The notes beneath the pieces were generated by a model. That model did not search any database, was not told where the DNA came from, and saw only the letters and a list, made by a program, of their open reading frames with translations. The position numbers were made by a program, and so were the translations under genes. From Thermoplasmatales archaeon ex4572_165 (GTDB lineage Archaea > Thermoplasmatota > E2 > DHVEG-1): 48,872 nucleotides of DNA. The DNA lies in the NCBI GenBank assembly GCA_002254885.1, contig NJDG01000012.1, positions 1-48,872 on the forward strand, read 5' to 3'. Position 1 is the stretch's first letter; each line of letters opens with the position of its first letter. Shown here one piece after another: positions 26,180-33,379 of this stretch.

Positions 26180-26368
26180 ATGAATAAATCAATGTATAAT
26201 CATCTTGTATTTAGTGGAGTATCCTTTATTTTAGCATTTTTTGTATTGTATGTAATTATTTTTCTTTTATCATTCAAGATTGAACCATTAATCGCTGTGA
26301 TAGATGTATTATTGTTTTCATTTGGTGTAACTCTCTTAATACTAGCCTCCAAGTGTAGGAGATTTTAA
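26180..26368 (+). CDS. Small two-helix membrane protein
   Basis: This 62-residue ORF has two hydrophobic helices (about 10-32 and 36-56) and ends in a short basic tail (KCRRF). Nothing in it identifies a family. A stretch of non-coding sequence separates it from both neighbours. The composition supports a real short membrane protein, but a chance frame cannot be ruled out. Confidence 0.4.
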   Translation: MNKSMYNHLVFSGVSFILAFFVLYVIIFLLSFKIEPLIAVIDVLLFSFGVTLLILASKCRRF

Positions 26369-26521
26369 CAGCGGAACAAAAACAAAATTTGATTTTTACA
26401 CATTTGGTCAATATATTAGGAAACCTAATAATAATTCCCCAGCTCATTTATTTAACAACTAATGCAACATTCATCAAAAAATAGATTTTAATATTTATTA
26501 AAATAAAATATTATAAGTCAA

Positions 26522-26565
26522 TGGGTCTGCTGAGATTTGAACTCAAGTCTATAACACCTAAGCTA
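26522..26565 (-). tRNA. Degenerate 3' tRNA fragment (T-arm and acceptor strand)
   Basis: Reading the minus strand, the T-stem TTGAG and CTCAG flank the loop TTCAAAT with canonical T54, T55, C56 and A58. Seven acceptor bases (CAGACCC) and a discriminator A follow. TAGCTTAGG just upstream resembles a D-arm. No matching 5' acceptor (GGGTCTG) or anticodon arm is found nearby. I therefore call it a tRNA remnant, possibly an integration scar. The rest of 26369-26659 holds no gene I can support. Confidence 0.4.
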
Positions 26566-26659
26566 CAAGTATATCAAGTTACTTTCAGGAAATATCGTTA
26601 TTAAAAAAACCGTTTTCCATTTATGTATTAGAAGTTTTCAAAACCTATATTTCATACAA

Positions 26660-27271
26660 TTATTCAATCCGGTTTATAACATCAGCCATCGGTTTTCGCA
26701 GAGGTATCTGTTTTGATTCATTTTTTCCATATCCAAAGATAAGAGCTGCTGAGATATGATAGCCTTCAGGAACCCCAAGATCACGTATGATTTGTTTATT
26801 TAAAGACAAAAAACTTGCAAATCCAATCCAACAACTTCCAATATCCAATGAATGTGCTGCTAGCATCATGTTTTGTGCGCAACACGCACAGGATTCATCA
26901 TAGAATTGTTTCTTTTTTGTAACGATAAATATTAATGCTGGTGCATCAAAAAAGATTATATCTTTTGGAGCCATTGCAGCACCATAAAGAAACATCAATG
27001 TTTTCTTCTTCCGCAATTCTTTATAAGTAATCTGAAGAATAAAACGTTTTTTTAGTATTTTTTTAATCTCATTTTGAACATTTTTGGAAAGTTCTTTGAT
27101 CTTGTTTCTATTTGTAATAACAATAAAACGCCATGGTTGATCATTTTTTGCAGACGGTGCATATTTTCCTGCATTAATGATTTGATTTAGAGTCTCCTTA
27201 TCAATTGGTTTATCCTCAAATTTTCTAATGCTTCTTCGCTGTTTTATGGCATCCATTATGGCATTTGTCAT
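26660..27271 (-). CDS. Nitroreductase family FMN-binding oxidoreductase
   Basis: The 203-residue protein starts with the classic RRSIRKFEDKPI and continues with APSAKNDQPWRFIVI, the FMN-binding face of nitroreductases. A C-terminal region, ISAALIFGYGK, closes the flavin site. A Cys cluster (ESCACC near 126-131, and GSC) is noteworthy but not a known metal site. These enzymes use NAD(P)H to reduce nitro compounds, quinones or flavins; the natural substrate is unknown. It lies downstream of the Rpo3 gene on the same strand, separated by about 125 bases with its own likely promoter. Confidence 0.85.
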   Translation of the reverse strand: MTNAIMDAIKQRRSIRKFEDKPIDKETLNQIINAGKYAPSAKNDQPWRFIVITNRNKIKELSKNVQNEIKKILKKRFILQITYKELRKKKTLMFLYGAAMAPKDIIFFDAPALIFIVTKKKQFYDESCACCAQNMMLAAHSLDIGSCWIGFASFLSLNKQIIRDLGVPEGYHISAALIFGYGKNESKQIPLRKPMADVINRIE

Positions 27272-27398
27272 AATATATCAATCCAATAATGATAAATATA
27301 TACTGCTTATATTTCTTTACTTTAAAAAAAATGTATTATTCTTCATAAAGAAAATTATTGAAAAGATAGAGAAAAAAGTTAGAATGGAAACTAATTGT

Positions 27399-28100
27399 TT
27401 ACTTGATTTTTTTTAGCTTCTTTTCAAATTCATCAAGTTTTTCTTCAAAGATTTGAATGGAATGATCTAATGCATCTTTGGCATTAAGAGATCCATCGGT
27501 CTCAAAATGAAACTGTATATGTGATTCATCTAATTCAACAGATATGAAATCAATTTTTTCTTTTTGAAGATAAGATTCAAAGACAGATAGATGTTTAATA
27601 TCATCTAATTCCAAGGTGTCCTTGTTCATTGTTACTAGTCCTTTCGGGAGTTCCTTAATGAACGATTCAACCTCCTTTATATCCTTTGGATCAAATCTGA
27701 TTTTTGGTATGAATCGATATCCTGGTGAAATTACAGATTGCCATTTGGCGTGATCTTTTCCACGACCAAGGATTGCTTCAACCTCTAAAATGATACGTTG
27801 ATTGTTGAATAATTCTACAATAGGGACATTATCTTCGGTGATTTTCCAGCTTTCTTCACTTGCCTGTAAATCACCTGAATGAACCATGCCCGCTCCTTCC
27901 TTACTTAAAGTATAACGAACCATGCAACTTGGACAGCCTTCTCCTTTGCAGCTGCATTCATCATGAAAGTTAAGCAAAGTTAAATCTGTTGGAATTGGGA
28001 TTAATCCAATTCGATGACTTACAATTTCATCAAAAAGAGTTGTTGTATTATCATAGATTATTATGTTTTCAATGGCGAGTTTAGGAAGCTCTGAAAGCAT
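27399..28100 (-). CDS. rpo3: RNA polymerase subunit Rpo3 (RpoD), N-terminus missing
   Basis: This subunit pairs with Rpo11 and Rpo10 to scaffold the archaeal RNA polymerase. The visible protein begins at [14 protein letters not shown], normally residue 35 or so of the family. It includes the iron-sulfur-type cysteine segment CSCKGEGCPSC and the C-terminal dimerisation part. The same frame continues 21 bases upstream as INSFRRI, clearly Rpo3 sequence (family pattern NxLRRIML), with no start codon before it. The first ~30 residues are therefore missing, at the point where the upstream rps11 also loses its end. The annotated ATG is internal and not the real start. Rpl18e, which usually follows, is absent. 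Confidence 0.85.
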   Translation of the reverse strand: MLSELPKLAIENIIIYDNTTTLFDEIVSHRIGLIPIPTDLTLLNFHDECSCKGEGCPSCMVRYTLSKEGAGMVHSGDLQASEESWKITEDNVPIVELFNNQRIILEVEAILGRGKDHAKWQSVISPGYRFIPKIRFDPKDIKEVESFIKELPKGLVTMNKDTLELDDIKHLSVFESYLQKEKIDFISVELDESHIQFHFETDGSLNAKDALDHSIQIFEEKLDEFEKKLKKIK

Positions 28101-28420
28101 TATCCTTCGAAAACTGTTGATAAGCCAGTTCGGACAAGTGCACGAATTGCTGCTTGAGCTCCTCGTCCAGGAGTTGTTGATTTATTTCCCCCTTTTCCAC
28201 GGATTTTAATATTTAAACGGTCAAAACCCTTATCTTTTGCGTTTTCAGCAACAAGTTGAGCTACTTTCATAGCTGTATAAGGACTTCCTTCATCTTTTGC
28301 AGATCTTGCAACCATTCCACCAGAACAACGAGTAATGGTTTCTGCACCTGTCATATCCGTAACCGTTATAATGATATTGTTAAATGAAGCAAATATATGA
28401 GCTACACCTTCTCTTGCCAT
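28100..28420 (-). CDS. rps11: Ribosomal protein S11 (uS11), C-terminus missing
   Basis: The protein is a small-subunit protein of the platform near the decoding site. It matches uS11 from [15 protein letters not shown] through [24 protein letters not shown]. The family then normally continues with about 22-26 residues (IGRIEDVTPxPHDG and a GRRGRRV end). Here it reads STVFEG and stops, at 106 residues. It overlaps the S4 gene end by one base, as expected for this operon. The break coincides with the missing N-terminus of Rpo3. A deletion of roughly 150-200 bases across the two genes, real or introduced in assembly, explains both. Confidence 0.85.
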   Translation of the reverse strand: MAREGVAHIFASFNNIIITVTDMTGAETITRCSGGMVARSAKDEGSPYTAMKVAQLVAENAKDKGFDRLNIKIRGKGGNKSTTPGRGAQAAIRALVRTGLSTVFEG

Positions 28421-29196
28421 TATTCATCACTTCCTTTATTTTTAGGTTTTTCAGTTTTTTCTTCTGGTTTTTTTCCCTTTGTTTCAGATGCTTCTTTTAA
28501 AGGTTTTACTTGTTTTGCATCTTTGTTTTTTTTATCAGAAGCAACTTTTTGTTTTTCAACAGGTTTTCCATCTGTGGGTTTACCTGCTGCTGACTTAACA
28601 TCTTTTTCTTTTCTAGCAGGAATGGGGGCTGAAACTGCAGGTTCTGAACCTCCAGTCATTTTTGATACAAAATCACCGCTAGGTCGTGCAGGATGTGCAC
28701 TGTCGTTTAATGGGGAAGCCTGAGTATATTCAATATCTTTTTCTTCATTTTTTGTAACTCTATAACCTGGTACATTTATACATCTTCCAGCTATGGCAAT
28801 ATGACCATGGTTGATGAGTTGTCGTGCCTGTTTTGGTGTACTTGCAAATCCTTTCAAATATGTAAGTGTTTGTAGCCTACGGGAAAGAACAATTTCTGTA
28901 TTGAGTGCTAGCACATCATCAAGTGTGGAATTCAACGGAAGTATATTATATCGTGTTAAATGTGAAATAAGTTGATGCATTTCTTTTTTTGCTTGTGGAT
29001 CTTCACTTCCAATACTTGCAAGAAGTCCACGAGCTTGACCTCTGTATCTTCTTAGGGTCGTTTCTGCCTTCCATATTTCCCGTTTATTTTTTAAACCATA
29101 TTTTGCAACAAGTTCATTTTCTGCTTTTATCCTTGTTTCTTTCCATGGATGGTTTGGAGTCTCATACTTTTTCTTTGAAAATTTTGGTTTACCCAT
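28420..29196 (-). CDS. rps4: Ribosomal protein S4 (uS4) with long charged C-terminal extension
   Basis: Residues 1-170 are archaeal uS4, including the S4 RNA-binding part ([22 protein letters not shown]) that binds 16S rRNA early in assembly. The family usually ends near 170-180 residues. Here about 85 further residues follow, rich in Lys, Glu, Pro and Ala (for example [16 protein letters not shown]), low in complexity and probably disordered. S13 in the same operon also has a charged extension. The gene lies between rps13 and rps11 with tight spacing. Function of the tail is unknown. Confidence 0.9.
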   Translation of the reverse strand: MGKPKFSKKKYETPNHPWKETRIKAENELVAKYGLKNKREIWKAETTLRRYRGQARGLLASIGSEDPQAKKEMHQLISHLTRYNILPLNSTLDDVLALNTEIVLSRRLQTLTYLKGFASTPKQARQLINHGHIAIAGRCINVPGYRVTKNEEKDIEYTQASPLNDSAHPARPSGDFVSKMTGGSEPAVSAPIPARKEKDVKSAAGKPTDGKPVEKQKVASDKKNKDAKQVKPLKEASETKGKKPEEKTEKPKNKGSDE

Positions 29197-29218
29197 ATTA
29201 ATCCCTACAATTCAATTA

Positions 29219-29734
29219 TTAACGTCCTCTTGACTTTGAAACACCAAGTGTTAATCCTGAACGTTTATTTGATCTGGTTTTCTGCCCCCTCACAGAAAGC
29301 CCTTGTTCGTGCCTAATGCCACGGTAGCATCTAATTTTACGCATCATGTTTACTTCATCTCTAAGTTTTAGCTCTATTTCAGGACCTATAAGATGAATAT
29401 CTTCTCCAGATTCATAGTCCTTTCGATGATTTAACATCCATGCGGGTGCTGTTTCCTGAATTCCATCAATCGCTTTCTGTAAAAGAGATACTTGTTTATC
29501 TGTGAGAGTTCCTACTTTGAGGTTTCTATCTAGACCGGAATTATCAATGACAAGTGAACTTAGATGTCTACCAATTCCTTTGATACTTGTCAATCCAGTT
29601 GTTAGTGTTTTTTCACCATCAACATCCGTATTTGATAATCGAACAATGAATTTGAAGTCATCTGAATGTTTTTCAGTTTTTACTTTTTCTTTCACAGGTT
29701 GTTGATCTGATTTGTCTTTTTTGTTATCGGCCAC
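29219..29734 (-). CDS. rps13: Ribosomal protein S13 (uS13) with charged N-terminal extension
   Basis: The protein sits in the head of the small subunit and contacts the large subunit. It starts at a GTG (29734), with a Shine-Dalgarno-like GAGGT on the minus strand a few bases upstream; an ATG just before it is out of frame. Residues 1-25 are a charged extension (KKDKSDQQPVKEKVKTEK). The uS13 core follows (DFKFIVRLSNTDVDG), with KIRCYRGIRHEQGLSVRGQKT near the end. It opens the rps13-rps4-rps11-rpo3 operon. The downstream gene follows after 22 bases. Confidence 0.9.
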   Translation of the reverse strand: MADNKKDKSDQQPVKEKVKTEKHSDDFKFIVRLSNTDVDGEKTLTTGLTSIKGIGRHLSSLVIDNSGLDRNLKVGTLTDKQVSLLQKAIDGIQETAPAWMLNHRKDYESGEDIHLIGPEIELKLRDEVNMMRKIRCYRGIRHEQGLSVRGQKTRSNKRSGLTLGVSKSRGR

Positions 29735-29787
29735 GTTTCATACCTCAATCTAATTTTTTATTTGTATCCATTTCCATGCAATGGGCG

Positions 29788-29800
29788 TATTTTATATAAT
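29788..29800 (-). promoter_or_regulatory. TATA box for the rps13 operon
   Basis: On the minus strand, ATTATATAAAATA lies about 55-65 bases before the GTG start of rps13. Transcription from about 25 bases downstream would give a leader of about 35 bases that includes the GAGGT ribosome site. This matches archaeal promoter geometry. Confidence 0.5.
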
Positions 29801-29898
29801 TAATTTTAATAATGGAAAGTAGAGCAATAATAAAACAACCCGTATTTAAGCATAACCCTTGCTTTTTCCATTTTTCCTTATCTGATTTACTTTAAAAT

Positions 29899-29941
29899 TG
29901 GAAATTTCGATTGTACATTTAATATTTTGGGAAAATTTCCA
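29899..29941 (-). terminator. Inverted repeat after the pseudouridine synthase gene
   Basis: TGGAAATTT (29899-29907) and AAATTTCCA (29933-29941) are perfect 9-bp arms around a 25-base loop. They lie 23-65 bases after the synthase stop and before the rps13 promoter. They could separate the two transcripts. There is no clear poly-T run on the minus strand after it, so termination is a guess. Confidence 0.3.
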
Positions 29942-29963
29942 TTTTAATATTTAAATTTTGCAT

Positions 29964-30692
29964 CTAGCTGCTCTTTACATGCTTTTCTATTTTTTGAAGT
30001 TCCTTTTTTGTTGCATATCTCCATTCTCCCGGATTAATAGATCCAAGTAGAATAGGTCCGATTTGTGTTCTTTTCAATGATACAATATGAATATTTAATT
30101 CCGCCAACATTCTTCTTATATGCCGGGTTTTTCCTTCCGTAAGAATGATTTCATAACAGTAATGTTGATTTTTCATATTATTTTTTTTTATCTTCATTAC
30201 TTTAAGTATTTCTTCTTTTAATTTTATACCCTGTTCCATATGTTCCATCTGTTTTTTTGTCAATGGTTCATATGTCGTCACTTCGTATATTTTCTTTATT
30301 TCATATCTTGGATGAATTATTTTATTTGCAGCATCCCCATCATTTGTAATGATAAGAAGCCCCTCACTCATATAATCTAGCCTTCCAATACAAAAAACCC
30401 TTTCAATTTCTTTGGGAAGTAGATCCAGAAATGTTTTTCGTTTTTTTGGATCCTTTGATGAACAGATATATTCAGGTGGTTTGTTTAGAAATATCCATAT
30501 CTTTTGTTTTGGTGTAACAATCATTTCATCAAATTTTATGGTTTGTATATTAGGGTCGATTTGTGTACCTTGTTCTTTGATGGTTACATCATCTACCTTT
30601 ATCCGACCTTTTTCAATATAAGATTCACATGTTCTTCTTGATCCAAGTCCACATTGAGCCAAATATTTTTGTAAACGTACCTTTTCATTCAT
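29964..30692 (-). CDS. RsuA/RluB-type pseudouridine synthase
   Basis: This 242-residue enzyme converts a uridine in rRNA to pseudouridine. The N-terminal S4 domain (about 5-60, QKYLAQCGLGSRRTCESYI) binds RNA. The catalytic Asp is in GRLDYMSEGLLIITNDG. A KTRHIRRML segment near 190-200 is typical of the RsuA/RluB/E/F group. That group is mainly bacterial, and most archaea use other pseudouridine synthases with guide RNAs. The gene is likely of bacterial origin, although its base composition is now like that of its neighbours. It has its own upstream region and an inverted repeat after the stop. The target position cannot be told. Confidence 0.85.
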   Translation of the reverse strand: MNEKVRLQKYLAQCGLGSRRTCESYIEKGRIKVDDVTIKEQGTQIDPNIQTIKFDEMIVTPKQKIWIFLNKPPEYICSSKDPKKRKTFLDLLPKEIERVFCIGRLDYMSEGLLIITNDGDAANKIIHPRYEIKKIYEVTTYEPLTKKQMEHMEQGIKLKEEILKVMKIKKNNMKNQHYCYEIILTEGKTRHIRRMLAELNIHIVSLKRTQIGPILLGSINPGEWRYATKKELQKIEKHVKSS

Positions 30693-30883
30693 AGGTTGTA
30701 GTACAAAACATGATTATTTTATAAAAACATGATGAAAAAACACTGATTATGATTGTATTAATCTAAAACATAATTATCATAAAATAAATTAAGTTCAAAA
30801 AAAATTGGTTTTTATTACACAATAATAACACAATCATTAAAAAGTAGTTTTATATTGATTGTTGCGGAACACTCTAAGCATCT

Positions 30884-30926
30884 TCGCTTATAAGCGAAAA
30901 TTTGAACGACAAATATAAATATAAAT
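30884..30926 (+). promoter_or_regulatory. 16-bp palindrome and TATA box before the LuxE-like operon
   Basis: TTCGCTTATAAGCGAA (30884-30899) is a perfect 16-bp palindrome, unusual for its G+C content in this gap. A TATA-like tract (aaatataaatataaata) lies at 30910-30927. A Shine-Dalgarno-like AAGGAG follows (30948-30953), just before the ATG at 30963. The palindrome sits just upstream of the TATA box, where an operator or activator site would be. Confidence 0.45.
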
Positions 30927-30962
30927 AATTTCAATTGCCAAAGTTTTAAGGAGAAAAAAACC

Positions 30963-32330
30963 ATGATTGATTTCAACACCTATATGGACAACCTTCATAA
31001 AAATATTTCAAGTTATGCTCCACAAAAAACCGAACAACCTGAACTTTATGAATCATTATTCAAACCAAAAGACATCTACCGCATACCACTTGATGAAGCA
31101 GAAAAAATGCAGTTAAAGACCATCAAAGCAGCATTTATCCACCATTATAACAACAATCCTTTTTATCATAATTTTTGTAAAGAACATTCAATAACCCCTG
31201 AGGATATCAAAACAAATGATGATCTTACAAAAATTCCTCTTATTCCAGATAAATTCTTTAAAGATTACCCTGAAGGTAAAGAATATGCAACATGGATTGC
31301 TAATATATATACAGGGGAACTGCCCAAAATTGTTATAAAACAAAAAAAACCAACATATGATGATGTTATTGATGCATTTCACGAAGCAGGAATCTATGTA
31401 ACATATAGCAGTGGAACTGGTGGAAGACATACATTTATCCCACGGGATAAAACCACATTTTTAAATGCAGAATATACCCTAGCCAAATCACTTGTCCCAA
31501 TGATCTACCCCTTATGGAAACATGATTCATATGGTTATTTATTAATGCCAAATCCTAAACTTAATTTTATTTTCGCAGGAAAAGCCCTTGAGATATATTT
31601 TGATGCGGTAAAAAACGTTGAAGTGGCTATTGACCGGAAGATCAATACAGAATTAATTGAAATGACAATGCATGGAAAAAAGGGGTTAAAGAGCAAAATT
31701 GTTCGTCATATTGCAAGTAAAGGAGCAAAAAACATGATCGATGACATCATCGATTGGCTTGAAGTTCGCGATAAAGCAAATGATACTATAACGCTAGTTG
31801 GAGCTCCATATATCCTTTATGCAGTTATGGAAAAATTGAAACAGCAAGGGAGAAGTTTTAATTTTGGAGAAAGAGGCGGAGTTGCAACGGGAGGAGGTTG
31901 GAAGATTCATGAACATAAGCGTATGCCAGTATCTGATTTTAGAAAAGAAGTTAAAGATGTTTTAGGAATTCCAGAAAAATTCTGTTTAGATATTTACGGT
32001 ATGGTTGAAGGAAATGGCTGGTTAACTCAATGTCCAGAAGGACATTATCTTCACGCCCCATATTCATTTTATAAACCCTTAGTTTTGGATGAAGAATTCA
32101 AACCCGCAGAATATGGTGAATGGGGGCAATATGCATTTCTTGATGGGGCTGCAAGAAGTTACCCAGGATTTATTGTTACAGGCGATAAAGTTAGATTATT
32201 GAAACGATGTCCAGTCTGCGATCGACCAGGGCCAGTTCTTGAACCAGAAGTTAAACGTGTGAAAGGTGCTGATGTACGTGGATGTGCAGAAGAAGTACGT
32301 CGAATGTTAACATCAGATCTTGGCGATTAA
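30963..32330 (+). CDS. LuxE/PaaK-like acyl-activating enzyme (acyl-protein synthetase)
   Basis: The 455-residue protein belongs to the ANL adenylate-forming superfamily in its LuxE-like branch, which activates a carboxylic acid as an acyl-AMP and passes it to a thiol. The nucleotide loop is TYSSGTGGR at residues 147-155. Later GATGGGW-like (GGVATGGGWKIH) and YGMVEGNGW segments match the LuxE pattern. A CPVCDRPGPV Cys pair lies near 418-427. The substrate acid is unknown; there is no LuxC or LuxD nearby. It forms an operon with the transglutaminase-like gene 15 bases downstream, which suggests the two act on the same product or protein. The start is well supported by AAGGAG. Confidence 0.75.
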   Translation: MIDFNTYMDNLHKNISSYAPQKTEQPELYESLFKPKDIYRIPLDEAEKMQLKTIKAAFIHHYNNNPFYHNFCKEHSITPEDIKTNDDLTKIPLIPDKFFKDYPEGKEYATWIANIYTGELPKIVIKQKKPTYDDVIDAFHEAGIYVTYSSGTGGRHTFIPRDKTTFLNAEYTLAKSLVPMIYPLWKHDSYGYLLMPNPKLNFIFAGKALEIYFDAVKNVEVAIDRKINTELIEMTMHGKKGLKSKIVRHIASKGAKNMIDDIIDWLEVRDKANDTITLVGAPYILYAVMEKLKQQGRSFNFGERGGVATGGGWKIHEHKRMPVSDFRKEVKDVLGIPEKFCLDIYGMVEGNGWLTQCPEGHYLHAPYSFYKPLVLDEEFKPAEYGEWGQYAFLDGAARSYPGFIVTGDKVRLLKRCPVCDRPGPVLEPEVKRVKGADVRGCAEEVRRMLTSDLGD

Positions 32331-32345
32331 AGGAGCACGATAACT

Positions 32346-33320
32346 ATGATGTCTTTTCATGAGATGAAAGATAAAGATTACATTCCTCAGAAAACACAGT
32401 TAATGATGATGATTGGTGGTGGTTTTGGACTTGCTAAAACCCTTCTTTTAAATTTAAGTGATTTAAAAAAACTACGAATTATACCACCAAATAGTGAACG
32501 TTATATTCGGCCAACTAGACCTTATGATCTTCCAAGTTTTGAATCCTCTATGAAATTATGTGTTTCGGAAGAGAAATATCTTCGTCCAACACTGCATTGC
32601 GATCATCACGAGCCAGAAGTCATTGCATTAGCACATCAATTAGGCGCTTATAAAAAAACAGATAAAGAATTTGCAGAGGATGCATTTCATTTTGTAAAAG
32701 AAAACATGACTCTTGAAATCATTGCTTTCAACCCAGTTAGTGAAACCATAAAAAGAGGAACTGGGACTTGTATTCATTTGATCTCGGTTTTTATCGCTCT
32801 GTGCCGAGCAGCAGGCATTAAAGCCAGATATAAAATGTTTGCAATGAATATGATAAAAGCATGGTATGATGCTGTTGTCGATGTTGATCCTCTCGTTAAA
32901 AAATGGTATGACTCCATGGGATATTTCATGATTGAAGGAGAAGGAGAAATCTATATTGATGGAGAATGGATTGTTGCCCACGTTGGCCCAAAGGCTGAAC
33001 GGCAGGCCGCAGCAGGTATTCCCATTACAAAATTTGGTGAAGATTCGCTAGGTAGATGGTTTTTTGCTATTCCTGGCAGCATCATGGTGATGGAATCAAT
33101 TCCTTTTGGTCTTGCAGGTGCAATACGTGGACTTAGTAAAATCGCCCCCGGTTCTATGGAAAGAGTGAACATCAGTATTCAAAAACAAATTGCAAGTGGG
33201 AAAAAAATCATTGCTGATGCTGGTGGAGTTGAAGCTTATGACAAGAATGCACGTGAAAAAATGGAAATCAAACAACCAACCCTTCAATTACAAACAAAAG
33301 ATGAAATCGTTTTTTCCTAA
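32346..33320 (+). CDS. Transglutaminase-fold protein, catalytic triad incomplete
   Basis: The middle of this 324-residue protein is transglutaminase-like: Cys142 in RGTGTCIHLISVFIALCRAAGIKAR, which I note only in part (RGTGTCIHLI), followed by the EIYIDGEW strand near 201-208. In active family members a His lies just before that strand and an Asp follows. Here the matching place reads IEGEG, and I do not see the His. The protein may bind or use a different residue, such as His212. The C-terminal third (KPTLQLQ) has no recognised domain. It is co-transcribed with the LuxE-like enzyme. There is no signal peptide. A role in making or breaking an amide is possible but not shown. Confidence 0.6.
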   Translation: MMSFHEMKDKDYIPQKTQLMMMIGGGFGLAKTLLLNLSDLKKLRIIPPNSERYIRPTRPYDLPSFESSMKLCVSEEKYLRPTLHCDHHEPEVIALAHQLGAYKKTDKEFAEDAFHFVKENMTLEIIAFNPVSETIKRGTGTCIHLISVFIALCRAAGIKARYKMFAMNMIKAWYDAVVDVDPLVKKWYDSMGYFMIEGEGEIYIDGEWIVAHVGPKAERQAAAGIPITKFGEDSLGRWFFAIPGSIMVMESIPFGLAGAIRGLSKIAPGSMERVNISIQKQIASGKKIIADAGGVEAYDKNAREKMEIKQPTLQLQTKDEIVFS

Positions 33321-33379
33321 TCGACCCAAAAAAAAAGAACACATATAAATCTAAATGAATAGCCAAGAAATGATGACCT

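Noticed and set aside
30730-30760. ATGATGA followed by CTGA, resembling C and D boxes of a guide RNA
   Set aside because: The boxes are only seven bases apart and there is no C'/D' pair, so a C/D RNA is not supported.
32346-33320. Active secreted transglutaminase-type protease
   Set aside because: No signal peptide and no visible catalytic His at the usual place.
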